The position numbers were made by a program, and so were the translations under genes. From NCBI GenBank assembly GCA_001701065.1, contig DAAL01000035.1, forward strand, positions 2,212 through 8,299: 6,088 nucleotides of DNA, in the 5' to 3' direction. This stretch comes from Bacteroidales bacterium GP4. Lineage in GTDB: Bacteria > Bacteroidota > Bacteroidia > Bacteroidales > Muribaculaceae. Below, piece after piece: positions 5,469 to 6,088 of the stretch. A model generated the notes under the pieces. That model was not told the DNA's origin. It saw nothing but the letters and a program-made list of their open reading frames with translations, and searched no databases. How positions within the stretch are numbered: position 1 is the stretch's first letter; each line of letters opens with the position of its first letter.

Positions 5469-6088
5469 TTAGAAAGGCAAGTCATTTCCATATTCAGGAA
5501 TTGCCTCATTTACCACACCATTTTGAATCATATAAGATAAATCCTTTAACTTGCTAAGAAAAGACAGACGTATCTGCGCATTGTCAATTTCATTACGTCT
5601 AAACATAGATAGAGTAGCAAAATCACCCTCCTGCTCAATGCCCAGAAATCTTCGTCCACATAAGTTGGCAGCAATTCCAGTTGTAGATGAACCAGCGAAA
5701 GGGTCAAGAATCCAATCATGTTCATCAGTGCTGGCGAGAATTATGCGGGTGAGAAGAGCCAATGGCTTTTGTGTGGGATGTTTGCCGCATGATTTCTCCC
5801 AACGGGCGATTGCCGGGAGTCGCCACACATCTGTCATTTGCTTGCCGTCATTGATTGCCTTCATAAGCTCGTAATTATACTTATGAGGCACCTTTGGACA
5901 CTTACGCGCCCAAATAATGAACTCCGTCGAGTAAGTAAAGAATCGGCATGATATGTTTGGCGGAGGATTGGTTTTTGCCCAAGTAATCACATTAAGAATT
6001 TTATAGCCGAGTTCTGTGAGAACATTGGCTATTGAAAAAATATTATGATGGGTCCCGGAAATCCATATGGTTCCGTTGTCTTTAAGCT
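5469..6088 (-). CDS. Beta-class site-specific DNA methyltransferase (DpnA-like), C-terminal part, cut by window edge
   Basis: The last 205 codons of an S-adenosylmethionine-dependent DNA methyltransferase, most likely adenine-N6. The frame stays open to the window edge, so an internal GTG at 5990 is not the start. Visible in order: GTIWISGTHHNIF (residues 5-17 of the fragment), ITWAKTNPPPNISCRFFTYS (34-53), the HPTQKP motif (103-108), and motif I LDPFAGSSTTG (127-137) followed by GRRFLGIE. The catalytic (D/N)PPY motif must lie upstream outside the window, which makes this the beta order with motif IV before motif I. The segments are reminiscent of DpnA (M.DpnIIB) and other restriction-modification methylases, but the target site cannot be read from this part. 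Motif I has GSS where GSG is usual. Codon use is more AT-rich than in the genes downstream, hinting at horizontal transfer. No restriction enzyme gene lies on the visible side. Confidence 0.9.
   Translation of the reverse strand, partial: LKDNGTIWISGTHHNIFSIANVLTELGYKILNVITWAKTNPPPNISCRFFTYSTEFIIWARKCPKVPHKYNYELMKAINDGKQMTDVWRLPAIARWEKSCGKHPTQKPLALLTRIILASTDEHDWILDPFAGSSTTGIAANLCGRRFLGIEQEGDFATLSMFRRNEIDNAQIRLSFLSKLKDLSYMIQNGVVNEAIPEYGNDLPF

Noticed and set aside
5469..5990. Methyltransferase starting at the GTG at 5990
   Set aside because: The frame is open for another 32 codons to the window edge and those codons encode conserved family sequence (GTIWISGTHHNIF), so the gene starts outside the window.

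Overview
The window looks like chromosomal DNA of a Bacteroidales bacterium, perhaps of the Muribaculaceae/Bacteroidaceae type. The basis is the -7 elements of the form TAnnTTTG before genes, AT-rich spacers between moderately GC-rich genes, weak or absent Shine-Dalgarno sequences, and protein families typical of gut Bacteroidetes (FucP-type symporter, long PiT transporter with a PhoU-like tail). The genus is an inference. All five recognisable genes lie on the minus strand, so transcription runs from high to low coordinates. The long plus-strand reading frames are shadows.

Region by region, in transcription order. Positions 6088-5469 hold the C-terminal part of a beta-class DNA methyltransferase. 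It enters from outside the window and is visibly more AT-rich than its neighbours. Positions 5468-5305 are a spacer with two small inverted repeats, a set of phased TTGAA direct repeats and a good promoter. Positions 5304-4609 and 4593-3160 encode an OmpR/PhoB-type response regulator and a PhoR/PnpS-like membrane histidine kinase, 15 bases apart and certainly one operon. Positions 3159-3078 are a short AT-rich spacer holding a near-perfect pair of 11-bp direct repeats and a -7 box. Positions 3077-798 encode a 759-residue PiT inorganic phosphate transporter with a cytoplasmic PhoU-like C-terminal domain. Positions 797-681 contain a clear Bacteroides-type promoter and a leader hairpin, and 680-1 is the N-terminal half of a FucP-like sugar:proton symporter running off the window.

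The most interesting signal is regulatory. The spacer before the regulator-kinase operon and the spacer before the PiT gene share TTGAA(A) direct repeats with 10-11 bp period, the arrangement an OmpR/PhoB-family protein binds. They also share an 11-base string at the presumed -7 region. No such repeats were seen before the fucose-type symporter. The working model is a phosphate-starvation module in which the regulator controls itself and the adjacent phosphate transporter through a Bacteroidales version of the Pho box. The methyltransferase and the sugar symporter appear to be unrelated neighbours. No tRNA, rRNA, CRISPR array or insertion sequence was seen.
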